From Christensenella sp. UBA1252 (GTDB lineage: Bacteria; Bacillota; Clostridia; Christensenellales; CAG-1252): a stretch of DNA of 26,550 nt. Under the pieces are notes generated by a model. The model saw only the letters and a program-made list of their open reading frames with translations, had not been told where the DNA came from and did no database searches. Position numbers and translations under genes: made by a program. The stretch is from the NCBI GenBank assembly GCA_002308575.1, contig DBVY01000061.1, positions 3,834 through 30,383 of the forward strand, given 5' to 3'. Positions 15,191 through 23,368 of this stretch are shown here, piece by piece (within the stretch, counting starts at the first letter, position 1; every line of letters begins with the position of its first letter).

Positions 15191-16339
15191 TTATGCAAAA
15201 AACTTTTTAATAAAGCCGAATCTTTGTTGTTTTTCGATTTTTAACGCTTCTTTAATCAATCCGACGGCCGTTGCGTAATACGGCTTATTCAAATTCGGTA
15301 CGGTCGGCACAACGTACTCAACGGAACGGGAAAGATTCTTGGAAAGATATTCTCTCGCTCCGCGAATCGAAGAAAAACCTCCTCCCGATAAACGGATCTC
15401 TGCGCTCGGGTCGATATCAAATCGAAACGAATCGATCGCTTTCGAGATATAAGACGCCACACATTGCACGCACTCTTTGACCATTTCGTTTACTTCACCG
15501 ACCGGAAACGAATACTTTTTCATTTCGAAATCGAATTCATAGGCGCCGTCGTCCCTGTATCCGAGGTTAATGCGACAAGACAAATATTCCGCCACGGAAA
15601 ACGGCACCTTCAAAGCATCGGTCAAGCCGGCGAGAACGACACCGCCTCCGAGAGAAAAACTCTTCATTTCGAGGATGCCTGCGCCGCGAAGGTACAAAAC
15701 CGAAGTCGTAAGATATCCAATATCGACGAACAAAACGCCCGTTTCCTTCTCCTCTTCTCCGAAAAGATAAGAAGCGGACACGTAATCCGATTGAATAAAC
15801 GTCACGTCTTTGATCCCGCAACGATACAAGACCTGCTTGATCGACGAAAGGATCTCCCGATACGCTCCGATATAGGAAATCCGACATTTTAAAGACGAGG
15901 TAATCATTCCGATCGCGTCGGAATCCGCCTCGCCTTCTTCGGTCATAAATCCGACGGGCAATGCATGCAACCGAACGAATTCGCCCGATTGAAACGGATC
16001 GTTGAAATCATATAATTCCGCGAGATCGGAAGCCGTTATGCGTTTCTTCTTCGGAAAAGTCACACGCGCGTTGATGACTCTCTGCGAACAAAAACCCGCA
16101 GGGATCCCCACGAACACTTTTTTAATTTTTCCGCTCCCCCTTTCAATGCGATCCAACAATTTGGAGATCGTCGGGAAAAGCTCCTCGGGGCATAACCAAT
16201 TACCGTCCATAAAGCCGCTGTATTCCATTTCGAACGAACTCTTAACGGAAAAATTGTCTTCCGAAAGTCTTTCCGCCCGATGAGCGCAAATGCTTCTGGA
16301 TCCAATATCGATAACGGTTACGTCAGAATGAAACGGCAT
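15191..16339 (-). CDS. ftsA: Cell division protein FtsA (divergent actin-like protein)
   Basis: Actin-like membrane tether of the Z-ring. The 382-residue protein has phosphate-1 motif VIDIGSRSICA near residue 9, an SHS2/1C-type segment (VGIPAGFCSQRVINARVTFP), phosphate-2 motif VDIGYLTTS near 210, the adenosine motif LSGGGFSSIRGAREYL near 318, and an amphipathic C-terminal end FGFIKKFFA that resembles the FtsA membrane-targeting helix. The phosphate-2 loop has GYLTT where most FtsA proteins have GGGTT, and overall similarity seems low; a PilM-like name is possible from homology alone. Position directly before ftsZ and after ftsQ supports FtsA. ATG 16339 has an AGGGGA ribosome binding site and lies 19 bp from the -10 box of a consensus promoter. 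Confidence 0.85.
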   Translation of the reverse strand: MPFHSDVTVIDIGSRSICAHRAERLSEDNFSVKSSFEMEYSGFMDGNWLCPEELFPTISKLLDRIERGSGKIKKVFVGIPAGFCSQRVINARVTFPKKKRITASDLAELYDFNDPFQSGEFVRLHALPVGFMTEEGEADSDAIGMITSSLKCRISYIGAYREILSSIKQVLYRCGIKDVTFIQSDYVSASYLFGEEEKETGVLFVDIGYLTTSVLYLRGAGILEMKSFSLGGGVVLAGLTDALKVPFSVAEYLSCRINLGYRDDGAYEFDFEMKKYSFPVGEVNEMVKECVQCVASYISKAIDSFRFDIDPSAEIRLSGGGFSSIRGAREYLSKNLSRSVEYVVPTVPNLNKPYYATAVGLIKEALKIEKQQRFGFIKKFFA

Positions 16340-16358
16340 ACTATTCCCCTATCTTTTG

Positions 16359-16387
16359 ATTATATATAAAAATGGGAGATATGTCAA
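16359..16387 (-). promoter_or_regulatory. Perfect-consensus sigma-A promoter of ftsA-ftsZ
   Basis: On the minus strand TTGACA (16387-16382), a 17-bp spacer and TATAAT (16364-16359): both hexamers and the spacing are ideal. The predicted transcript starts near 16352, giving a leader of about 13 bases that contains the ftsA ribosome binding site. It lies in the only sizeable gap (95 bp) of the division cluster. Confidence 0.9.
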
Positions 16388-16434
16388 TATTTCTTCGAGC
16401 AAGATTCTTTGAAAAACGTACGATTTTCGGGAGA

Positions 16435-17253
16435 TTAATCGATGGATTCCATCCATTTATACGCGACGACCGAGGAGCTCTTATCCAGCGCGATGTAGCC
16501 TTTCGTCAGATCCTTTGGGGTTTCGGTCGAGGTATAAACGTAATTACACAAGTAAAGCTGTTGATAAATCGAAGTGGAAAGCGAAGTGTCCAAGACAAGA
16601 ATGACGCCCGTATTCGTCGTAATAAGCGCGAGCAAATTCTCTTCGTTCTCACGAATCTCGATTTTTTTGAAGAAGGTTAAGAAGCTTGTCCCGGCAAGAT
16701 CGAGCGAAGGCTCTTCCGCAGAAGAGGCGATCTCGGAAAGTAATGCGAGTTTGGGATCGGAAGAAAAATCGAACTTCGTTCCGATTAAAGAAGCGGCTCC
16801 GTTTTCGGGCATCTCGAAGGTCACGCCGACGACGTTCGTCGCACCGTTGAGCGAAAAATCTTCCTGTGAAATAACATCGAGGACTTTCATGGAAGAATCG
16901 ACGATCGCGGCGCACGTTCCGTCCGAAGCCGAAATTTTCATAATCGCCGTGCGAATGGTGACTTTTATTACGATTTTATTCGGAAAACGACGCGATATAT
17001 CCAAAACTTCAACGTAGGGATTCTCTTTTTCGATATCGGCTTTTACCTCGGCTTTATTGATGGTAACGATGCTTTTACCGATCGAGATCCCGGACGATTG
17101 TTTGATCGCTTCTTCATCAATGAGATCGGACGCAACGACGCCTTCGACGTTAATATGGCGAACGACGAAAACCGTGCAAGCCAAAAGCACCACCGCGAGA
17201 ACGATGCATAACAAGGTGATAAAAATTGCGATCAGTACGTTAGACTTTCTCAT
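16435..17253 (-). CDS. ftsQ: Cell division protein FtsQ/DivIB
   Basis: Single-pass division protein of 272 residues that links septal peptidoglycan synthesis to the divisome. A short cytoplasmic start (MRKSN) leads to one membrane helix at about 7-30, then a POTRA domain at about 32-102 (VRHINVEGVVASDLIDEEAI, then NPYVEVLDISRRFPNKIVIKV, a typical FtsQ signature), and an extracytoplasmic beta domain to the end. The C-terminal sequence is poorly conserved, as is normal for the family. Its ATG shares a base with the murA stop codon (TAATG) and follows an AAAGGA ribosome binding site, implying translational coupling. It is the last gene of the long wall-synthesis transcript before the ftsA promoter. 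Confidence 0.92.
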   Translation of the reverse strand: MRKSNVLIAIFITLLCIVLAVVLLACTVFVVRHINVEGVVASDLIDEEAIKQSSGISIGKSIVTINKAEVKADIEKENPYVEVLDISRRFPNKIVIKVTIRTAIMKISASDGTCAAIVDSSMKVLDVISQEDFSLNGATNVVGVTFEMPENGAASLIGTKFDFSSDPKLALLSEIASSAEEPSLDLAGTSFLTFFKKIEIRENEENLLALITTNTGVILVLDTSLSTSIYQQLYLCNYVYTSTETPKDLTKGYIALDKSSSVVAYKWMESID

Positions 17254-18503
17254 TATATCCTTTTCACGTCCGCTCCGAGTCCGTTCATTATGTTTTCGAT
17301 CTTTTCATAGCCGCGGTCGATATGGAATGGGTTTTCGATCGTTGTGTACCCTTCCGCCTTCATGGCAGCGATCACGAGAGCCGCGCCGCCGCGCAGATCT
17401 CCTGCCGAAACGGACGCACCTTCCAAATTCTTTACGCCGCGAATGATCGCCGTTCGATCTTTTACGGTGATAAACGCACCCATTTTCATAAGCTCGCGAA
17501 CGATGCGAAAGCGCGTTTCGAAAATATTCTCCACGATCACGCCCGTTCCTTCCGAAACAGACATCAACACCATCGTTTGAGATTGAAGATCGGTCGGAAA
17601 CCCGGGATAGGGTTGCGTTTCGAGCTTATCGATGTTTCGCGCCCTTTCAAAACATCGTAAGGTAATTTTATCACTTCGCGCGTCAAGAATGCAAGAGGAT
17701 TTATTTAATTTAAATAAAAGTGGTTCGATATGTTCGGGTTGACAATGCGAAATCGTGATTTCTCCGCCACAGGTCGCAGCCGCAATCAACAGTGTTCCCG
17801 CCACGATCCGATCGGGAATCGGCGTATAACATGCGCCGTGAAGCTTCTTTACGCCTTCGATCGTTATCGTGTCCCCTCCGGCACCGCTGATCTTTCCGCC
17901 CATCGCGTTGATAAAATTTTGAAGATCTGCGATCTCCGGTTCTTTCGCGGCGTTACGGATCCTCGTCCGACCTTTTGCCAAACTCGCAACCATCATCAGG
18001 TTTTCCGTAGCTCCGACGGATGGAAAATCAAGCATAATATCCGCACCTTTAATCCGACTCGCATCGCAATAGATCGTTCCGTGGCTCTCTTCTACGGAAA
18101 TGCCGAGTTCCTGCAAACCTTTGATATGTATATCGAGCGGACGAACGCCGATATCGCACCCGCCCGGATACGCGACCGCGGCTTTTCCGAGGCGCGCGAG
18201 AATAGGTCCGAGCAAAAAAACGGAGGATCTTAGCTCTTTTGCAAGATCGCTCGGAACGCTGAATCGCAAAAGATCGGAACTTTCCAAACCGATTACGCCG
18301 TCTTCAAACGTTACTTCCGATCCGAGTGCGTTCATGATCTTCAACATATTTCTGATATCCGTTATATCGGGAACGTTCGAGATCACACACTTTTCTTTTG
18401 TCAAAACAGACGCCGCAATGATCGGCAAAACGGCGTTTTTGGCGGCTTTTAGGCGATATTCCCCTTTTAAAACGGATCCGCCTTTGATCAGCAATTTCGA
18501 CAT
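17253..18503 (-). CDS. murA: UDP-N-acetylglucosamine 1-carboxyvinyltransferase MurA
   Basis: First committed enzyme of peptidoglycan synthesis: it transfers enolpyruvate from phosphoenolpyruvate to UDP-GlcNAc. Length 416 is typical. Motifs are KNAVLPIIAASVL (22-34, with the substrate-binding Lys-Asn), the active-site loop YPGGCDIGVRPLDIH (112-126) with Cys116, the target of fosfomycin in Cys-type enzymes, and GYPGFPTDLQSQ-like PYPGFPTDLQSQ near 298. The start is ATG 18503 (MSKLLIKGG), preceded by GGAG at a 7-base gap; a longer frame from TTG 18524 lacks support. It sits between ftsW and ftsQ, the place where murG and murB often lie in other Firmicutes. It overlaps ftsQ by one base. Confidence 0.97.
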   Translation of the reverse strand: MSKLLIKGGSVLKGEYRLKAAKNAVLPIIAASVLTKEKCVISNVPDITDIRNMLKIMNALGSEVTFEDGVIGLESSDLLRFSVPSDLAKELRSSVFLLGPILARLGKAAVAYPGGCDIGVRPLDIHIKGLQELGISVEESHGTIYCDASRIKGADIMLDFPSVGATENLMMVASLAKGRTRIRNAAKEPEIADLQNFINAMGGKISGAGGDTITIEGVKKLHGACYTPIPDRIVAGTLLIAAATCGGEITISHCQPEHIEPLLFKLNKSSCILDARSDKITLRCFERARNIDKLETQPYPGFPTDLQSQTMVLMSVSEGTGVIVENIFETRFRIVRELMKMGAFITVKDRTAIIRGVKNLEGASVSAGDLRGGAALVIAAMKAEGYTTIENPFHIDRGYEKIENIMNGLGADVKRI

Positions 18504-18529
18504 ACTACATCTCCAACAATGCAAGGATA

Positions 18530-19714
18530 TTACATTTTATGGTTTTCGACGTTAAAATTGCCACCCTTCTTATTGACGGCAAGAAGGATCCCGACACCCG
18601 TCATAAAACTGACGAGCGAGCTTCCCCCCGAACTGATGAACGGAAGCGGTAATCCCGTCGGCGGGATACACCCGGTAACGACACATAGATTTACCGCCGT
18701 TTGCACCGCGATCACGGCGCTGATCCCCGCCGATATAAGCGCGTCGAATCTGTTTTTCGCTTTCGCGGCGGTCAAAAACCCGAAATAGATCAACGCACCG
18801 AAAACGCCCATCACGCCGATCGCACCGAACAAACCGAGCTCCTCGCCGATCACGGAAAAAATGAAATCCGATTCCGCAAAAGGGAGAAACAGATATTTTT
18901 GCCTGCTCCGAAAAAGCCCGACCCCGAAGAATCCGCCGCGACAAAGCGCGTAATACGATTGGATCAATTGATAACCTTCCGCTTTGGGTGACGCCCAAGG
19001 ATCCAAAAACGCCATTAAGCGCTTTAATCGATACGGCTCTAACAAGATCAACAGCGGGATCGCGACGAGGATCGGAAAAGACATAATGGCAAGCTTTTTC
19101 AGATCGATCCCTCCGACGATCAACATAAAAAGCATAACGCACAGGACGCACATCGTAATACTCATATTCGGTTCAAGCATAATCAAAACGCACATTGCCG
19201 CGCCGACGCCTCCGACGACGAACAGATCGCGCCAATGATCGATCCCTTTCTCGGACAGATAGGACGCCGCGAAAACGACGTAACCGAATTTCGCGACCTC
19301 CGAAGGTTGAATCGTCATAAAACCGAGTTGGATCCACCTTCTCGCCCCATAACTCTCAACACCGACGCCGGGAATAAAGATCACGGCAAGCAATGCGAAA
19401 GAAACGGCAAGGATTCCATAACGCAAACGCTTGATCGTTTCCGTCTTAACGCAGGAGATTCCGATCATCGAAACCGTTCCGACAAACAATGCAAGGCATT
19501 GTTTTTTTACATAGTAAAAAGGATCTTCGAAATTTCGATTTGCGACGTAAGAACTTGCGCTGTAAATCATAACAAGCCCGAAAATGGAAATCCCAAGCGT
19601 CAAAACGAGCAATTTTACGTTCAAAAGACGATAAAATCGCTGCGTGGGAGAAAGCTCCGAAAGCGGAAAACGATTAACGGACAAGGGTTGCGCCGTACTT
19701 TTCGAGTAATGCAT
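18530..19714 (-). CDS. ftsW: SEDS-family septal glycosyltransferase FtsW (SpoVE-type)
   Basis: Polytopic SEDS protein that polymerises lipid II into septal glycan with its partner penicillin-binding protein. About ten membrane segments are visible in 394 residues. Family motifs include GVESYGARRWIQLGFMTIQP-like signature sequence, QPSEVAKFGYVVFAASYL, SYYALCRGGFFGVGL, FLPFAESDFIFSVIGEELGL and PTGLPLPFISSGGSS near the end. ATG 19714 was chosen because AAGGGGGG lies 9 bases upstream; this gives a 41-bp overlap with murD, which is long for this operon. A shorter start inside the overlap is possible. FtsW and SpoVE cannot be told apart by sequence; as the only SEDS gene in the cluster it probably serves vegetative division. 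Confidence 0.93.
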   Translation of the reverse strand: MHYSKSTAQPLSVNRFPLSELSPTQRFYRLLNVKLLVLTLGISIFGLVMIYSASSYVANRNFEDPFYYVKKQCLALFVGTVSMIGISCVKTETIKRLRYGILAVSFALLAVIFIPGVGVESYGARRWIQLGFMTIQPSEVAKFGYVVFAASYLSEKGIDHWRDLFVVGGVGAAMCVLIMLEPNMSITMCVLCVMLFMLIVGGIDLKKLAIMSFPILVAIPLLILLEPYRLKRLMAFLDPWASPKAEGYQLIQSYYALCRGGFFGVGLFRSRQKYLFLPFAESDFIFSVIGEELGLFGAIGVMGVFGALIYFGFLTAAKAKNRFDALISAGISAVIAVQTAVNLCVVTGCIPPTGLPLPFISSGGSSLVSFMTGVGILLAVNKKGGNFNVENHKM

Positions 19715-20930
19715 TGAAACGTTCCCCCCTTTCTCTATAACCCGAATACCTGTCAAAAGACGCCGAAGCGGGCGAAAACAACAATACCGAAAGCGGACGA
19801 ACGGAAAAATCCTTCAAGCAATCCTCGAGATCGCGCATCGGCAAGCATTTTTCACGCGTTTTCTGATCAACGGACGCGAAAATATCCGCGGCGTTGGCTC
19901 CGATCAAATAGATACGCTCAATGCACTCGGGCAACTTGCTCAATCTTGCATAGTTCTCACCTTTATCGCTCCCTCCGAGGATCAAAGCTGTCGATTCGGA
20001 TTGAAGCGAACACGCAAAAACGGTGGCGTCTATGTTCGTTCCCTTACTGTCATTAAACACTTTTGCACCGCAAAACGTTCCGACGTACTCGTTTCGAAAA
20101 GACGGTACTTTCGTTTTTCCGTAACAATTCAAAAACGATTTACAAGGAGAGAACGCAGTCGACGCAATCGCAAAGGCGCACAAAAAGTCAATATCGTACG
20201 CCTTCCCGCGCGATAATTCCGGAAGATCGAATCGTGCGTTCGGACAAACGATAGAGCGATTCTCCCATCGATAATCCGCTTTCTCTGAAAACCCGTAACT
20301 TGCGCTAACGCACAACTCTGATTGCGCTATATCATCTTCGTTTTTAACGGATATTTCAGCATTTTTCAACAGGTTCAACTTGATCGATCGATAGTTCTCT
20401 TTCGTCTTATGACGATCAAGATGATCCTCACCGACATTCGTTAAACAAGCGGCAAACGGTTTAAATACGACGCTTTGTTCGATTTGAAAACTGCTGATTT
20501 CCAACACAACGAGATCCCTTCCCCCGATTTCGGAAACTTTGGAAACAAACGGAACACCGACGTTCCCGAGAACGAACGTATTTCCTTTTTCCGCAAGCAT
20601 ATCTCCGAGGATCGTGCAAACGGTCGTCTTTCCGTTCGTGCCGCTGACCGCAAAAATCTTTTCGGCTTTACAATTTATGTACGCGAGATCGATCTCCGAT
20701 AAAATCGGGATCCTTTTCGCTCGTAATTTCGAAAGGAGTGAGTGATGGATCGATACACCGGGACTTACGACCGCAAAATCGATCGAATTTATATTCGTTA
20801 TATTCAAAGACGGAAATAAAAAATCGTCGTAAACAATTGTGTTCGCCCCTCTTTCATTTAAAAACCGATCCACCGCTTTCCCGCTCTCGCCGTATCCGAC
20901 GATCAAAACGTTCTTATCATCGTACCGCAT
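19674..20930 (-). CDS. murD: UDP-N-acetylmuramoylalanine-D-glutamate ligase MurD
   Basis: Adds D-glutamate to UDP-MurNAc-L-Ala in the cytoplasm. From ATG 20930 the protein has 418 residues, slightly short for MurD (about 440-450). It shows the N-terminal Rossmann motif VLIVGYGESGKAV (8-20), SPGVS (56-60), the ATP-binding P-loop SGTNGKTT (96-103), the Mur-ligase segment LTNVGEDHLDRHKT near 185, KVFNDSKGTN, and LILGGSDKGENY. ATG 20930 directly precedes the Rossmann fold; the longer open frame to 20966 would add residues inside mraY without family support. It overlaps mraY by 14 bp. All catalytic motifs are present. Gene order mraY-murD-ftsW is the classic dcw order. Confidence 0.95.
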   Translation of the reverse strand: MRYDDKNVLIVGYGESGKAVDRFLNERGANTIVYDDFLFPSLNITNINSIDFAVVSPGVSIHHSLLSKLRAKRIPILSEIDLAYINCKAEKIFAVSGTNGKTTVCTILGDMLAEKGNTFVLGNVGVPFVSKVSEIGGRDLVVLEISSFQIEQSVVFKPFAACLTNVGEDHLDRHKTKENYRSIKLNLLKNAEISVKNEDDIAQSELCVSASYGFSEKADYRWENRSIVCPNARFDLPELSRGKAYDIDFLCAFAIASTAFSPCKSFLNCYGKTKVPSFRNEYVGTFCGAKVFNDSKGTNIDATVFACSLQSESTALILGGSDKGENYARLSKLPECIERIYLIGANAADIFASVDQKTREKCLPMRDLEDCLKDFSVRPLSVLLFSPASASFDRYSGYRERGERFNALLEKYGATLVR

Positions 20931-21924
20931 ACGCACCGAACACCACGGAAAGGATGGCAAGAGCACCCATTATCAAAGTAACGGTAAAATATACGTTACA
21001 AATCTTCGCTTCTCCGTAGCCTTTTTTTTCGAGATGATGATGAAAAGGCGCCATCAGAAAAATCCTTTTCCCGTGTGAAAGTTTAAAATAAGCGACTTGC
21101 ATGATAATAGATATGCCGGAAACAACGTACATTATGCCGACGAATAAGATCAAAAACGGCTGTTTGGAAAAGAGTGCGATCGCCGCGGAAGCGCCTCCGA
21201 GCGCAAGAGATCCCGTATCGCCCATAAAGATTTTCGCAGGGTTCGTATTAAACGTCAAAAACGCAAGCAAACCGCCGATCAAAGAAAAAGTAAAAACGAG
21301 TAACGAAACGTCCGCATCCGACGTAAAGATATAAAACAGCAACACCGCACCAAAGGTAAACAAATAGACGAGTGCAACGTTGGATGCAAGACCGTCTATA
21401 CCGTCCGTCAGATTTACGCAATTTGACAAGGCCAAATAAACAAAAGCCGCGAAAGGAATGTAACAAAAGCCGAAATCGATCGGATGACCGTAAAAAGGTA
21501 AATACACGAAACTTCCGATTCTCTTATACGCGTAAACGGAAACGATCACGGCGATCGCAACCTGCCCCACGATCTTTTGATAAGGACGAAGCCCAAGATT
21601 ATCTTTGGTCTTGATTTTAATGTAGTCATCCAGAAATCCCAATACGGCAAAAGAAAGCATAACAAAAGACGCGATCCAACCGACGGACAATTTATCTTGC
21701 GCGCAAAAAGCAAGTGTCGTTAAAACTGATGGTAAAAGGAAGATAAAACCACCGAAAGTGGGCGTTCCCGCTTTTGATGCGTGTTGCTCAACGTAAGATA
21801 GGATCGGTTGACCGGCTTTCAGCCGTTTTGCCGAATGAATCACAAGCGGGGAAAGAATCAACGCCGCAAAAAATGAAGTCAAAAGCGCAAGAATCGCGCC
21901 GATTAAGACACCGAGTTTCTCCAA
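20917..21924 (-). CDS. mraY: Phospho-N-acetylmuramoyl-pentapeptide transferase MraY
   Basis: Integral membrane enzyme that makes lipid I from UDP-MurNAc-pentapeptide and undecaprenyl phosphate. 335 residues, about ten membrane segments. Signature residues are Asp99-Asp100 in GFLDDYIKIK, NLTDGIDGLA (171-180), FMGDTGSLALGG (233-244) and the HHH motif in APFHHHLEKKG (292-302); KAGTPTFGG (51-59) is also typical. The start is TTG 21924 with a GGGTAGGTG purine-rich ribosome binding region; no ATG is available in the right place. It lies 7 bp after murE, so murF, which commonly sits between them, is absent here. Confidence 0.97.
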   Translation of the reverse strand: MEKLGVLIGAILALLTSFFAALILSPLVIHSAKRLKAGQPILSYVEQHASKAGTPTFGGFIFLLPSVLTTLAFCAQDKLSVGWIASFVMLSFAVLGFLDDYIKIKTKDNLGLRPYQKIVGQVAIAVIVSVYAYKRIGSFVYLPFYGHPIDFGFCYIPFAAFVYLALSNCVNLTDGIDGLASNVALVYLFTFGAVLLFYIFTSDADVSLLVFTFSLIGGLLAFLTFNTNPAKIFMGDTGSLALGGASAAIALFSKQPFLILFVGIMYVVSGISIIMQVAYFKLSHGKRIFLMAPFHHHLEKKGYGEAKICNVYFTVTLIMGALAILSVVFGAYAVR

Positions 21925-21931
21925 AACACAC

Positions 21932-23365
21932 CTACCCTTCTAATTGTCGGACAATGTTTTCGTCGTTATACGGAATCTTTACGCCTTTTACATCCATATA
22001 GTTTTCATGCCCCTTTCCCGCAACCACGATAATGTCGCCGACCTTCGAATAACGATAAGCTCGTTCGATCGCCTCTTTTCGATCCAAGACAATTTCATAA
22101 TCGATCCCGAAACGAATCCCGGTTTCGATCTCGCGAGCAATTTCGAACGGATCTTCGAATCTTGGATTATCGTTTGTAATAAGAACGCGATCCGAATAAC
22201 GAGAAGCGATTTCGCCCATAATCGGACGCTTACTCTTGTCGCGATTACCCCCGCACCCAAACACCGTAATTAAGGATCCTTTTCCCGATCCTTTTACATC
22301 CCTCAAAAGGTTTTCCAGACCGTCGGGCGTATGAGCATAATCAATAATGACTTTTCTGCCGCAAACGTATAATACGTTATATCTTCCGGGTATTTTTTTC
22401 AGATTTACAAGCGCTTTTTTGATCGTTTCAAAGCCGATCCCCATATACATTGCAGTTGCTGTCGCTGCCATAATATTATATACGTTGAATATTCCATAAA
22501 TCGGACATGATATATCGAATATACAGTCAAATGCATTGACGGTAAAAGATAAGCCTTTATCGCTTTCGGAAATATCGATCGCAAAGACATCGGCGGGATT
22601 ATCGATTCCGTACGAAATCGTCGGTACGTTTGGATTTTCAAGAAGTTTAACGGCGTACGGATCATCCGAATTTACGATCGCGAGCGCGGTGTTCGGGTGA
22701 CAAAAGTAAGAGAGTTTTACGTCCGCATATCGTTTCATATCTCCGAAAAAATCAAGATGATCCTGCGTTATATTCGTCAAAATACCGGCTTTAGCGCGTA
22801 TTCCCGCTAATTTATCATAATGGATCGCATGAGCTGACGCTTCCATGAAAACGTACTCAACGCCGCGAAGCACCATTTTCGAAAGGTTGTAATGCAATTC
22901 AAGAGGATCCGGCGTCGTCAAAACCCCTTCGCGCCTTTCCCCTTCAATTTTATAGCCAAGCGTTCCGATCGTCGCGGTTTTAAATCCCGCGGCGGAAAAG
23001 ATCGACGAAAGAATCTCTGTCGTCGAAGTTTTTCCGTTTGTCCCGACGACGGTAACAACGTTCATCTTCCCTGCCGGATTATCATACAAGTTACCACAAG
23101 CGATCGCAAGCGCCTTCCTAACGTTTCTGACGATAAAAACAGGAACGGAAACCGAAACTTCTTTTTCGCTGACGATCGCAACGGCGCCCTGCTTTTCCGC
23201 TTCCGACGCAAAATCGTTCCCGTCAAAGGATTCTCCTTTCAAACAAAAGAAAACTTTCCCTGCCGTCGGTTTTCTGCTATCAGATTCGATCCCTTCGACA
23301 GAAACGTTTTTATAATTCATAACGCGCACGATCTCAACGTTTGCAAGCAATTTTTGAACGTCCAT
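21932..23365 (-). CDS. murE: UDP-MurNAc-tripeptide synthetase MurE (meso-diaminopimelate-adding type)
   Basis: Adds the third residue of the peptidoglycan stem peptide. The 477-residue protein has the N-terminal domain with GIESDSRKPTAGKVFFCLKG (25-44), the ATP-binding P-loop GTNGKTST (108-115), TTPDPLELH, TNITQDHLDFFGDM, and DNPR at 399-402. DNPR is the known specificity motif for meso-diaminopimelate, as opposed to L-lysine enzymes, so this organism probably has A1gamma-type peptidoglycan. ATG 23365 has a strong GGAGGAG ribosome binding site and lies 3 bp after the penicillin-binding protein gene. The family-typical C-terminal GKGHENYMDVKGVKIPYND is intact. Confidence 0.97.
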   Translation of the reverse strand: MDVQKLLANVEIVRVMNYKNVSVEGIESDSRKPTAGKVFFCLKGESFDGNDFASEAEKQGAVAIVSEKEVSVSVPVFIVRNVRKALAIACGNLYDNPAGKMNVVTVVGTNGKTSTTEILSSIFSAAGFKTATIGTLGYKIEGERREGVLTTPDPLELHYNLSKMVLRGVEYVFMEASAHAIHYDKLAGIRAKAGILTNITQDHLDFFGDMKRYADVKLSYFCHPNTALAIVNSDDPYAVKLLENPNVPTISYGIDNPADVFAIDISESDKGLSFTVNAFDCIFDISCPIYGIFNVYNIMAATATAMYMGIGFETIKKALVNLKKIPGRYNVLYVCGRKVIIDYAHTPDGLENLLRDVKGSGKGSLITVFGCGGNRDKSKRPIMGEIASRYSDRVLITNDNPRFEDPFEIAREIETGIRFGIDYEIVLDRKEAIERAYRYSKVGDIIVVAGKGHENYMDVKGVKIPYNDENIVRQLEG

Positions 23366-23368
23366 AAC

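Noticed and set aside
16405..16435. Palindrome CGTACG flanked by A and T runs just after the ftsQ stop codon
   Set aside because: The repeat has no loop and little GC stem, so it is a poor terminator; it is too short to call an operator without conservation data.
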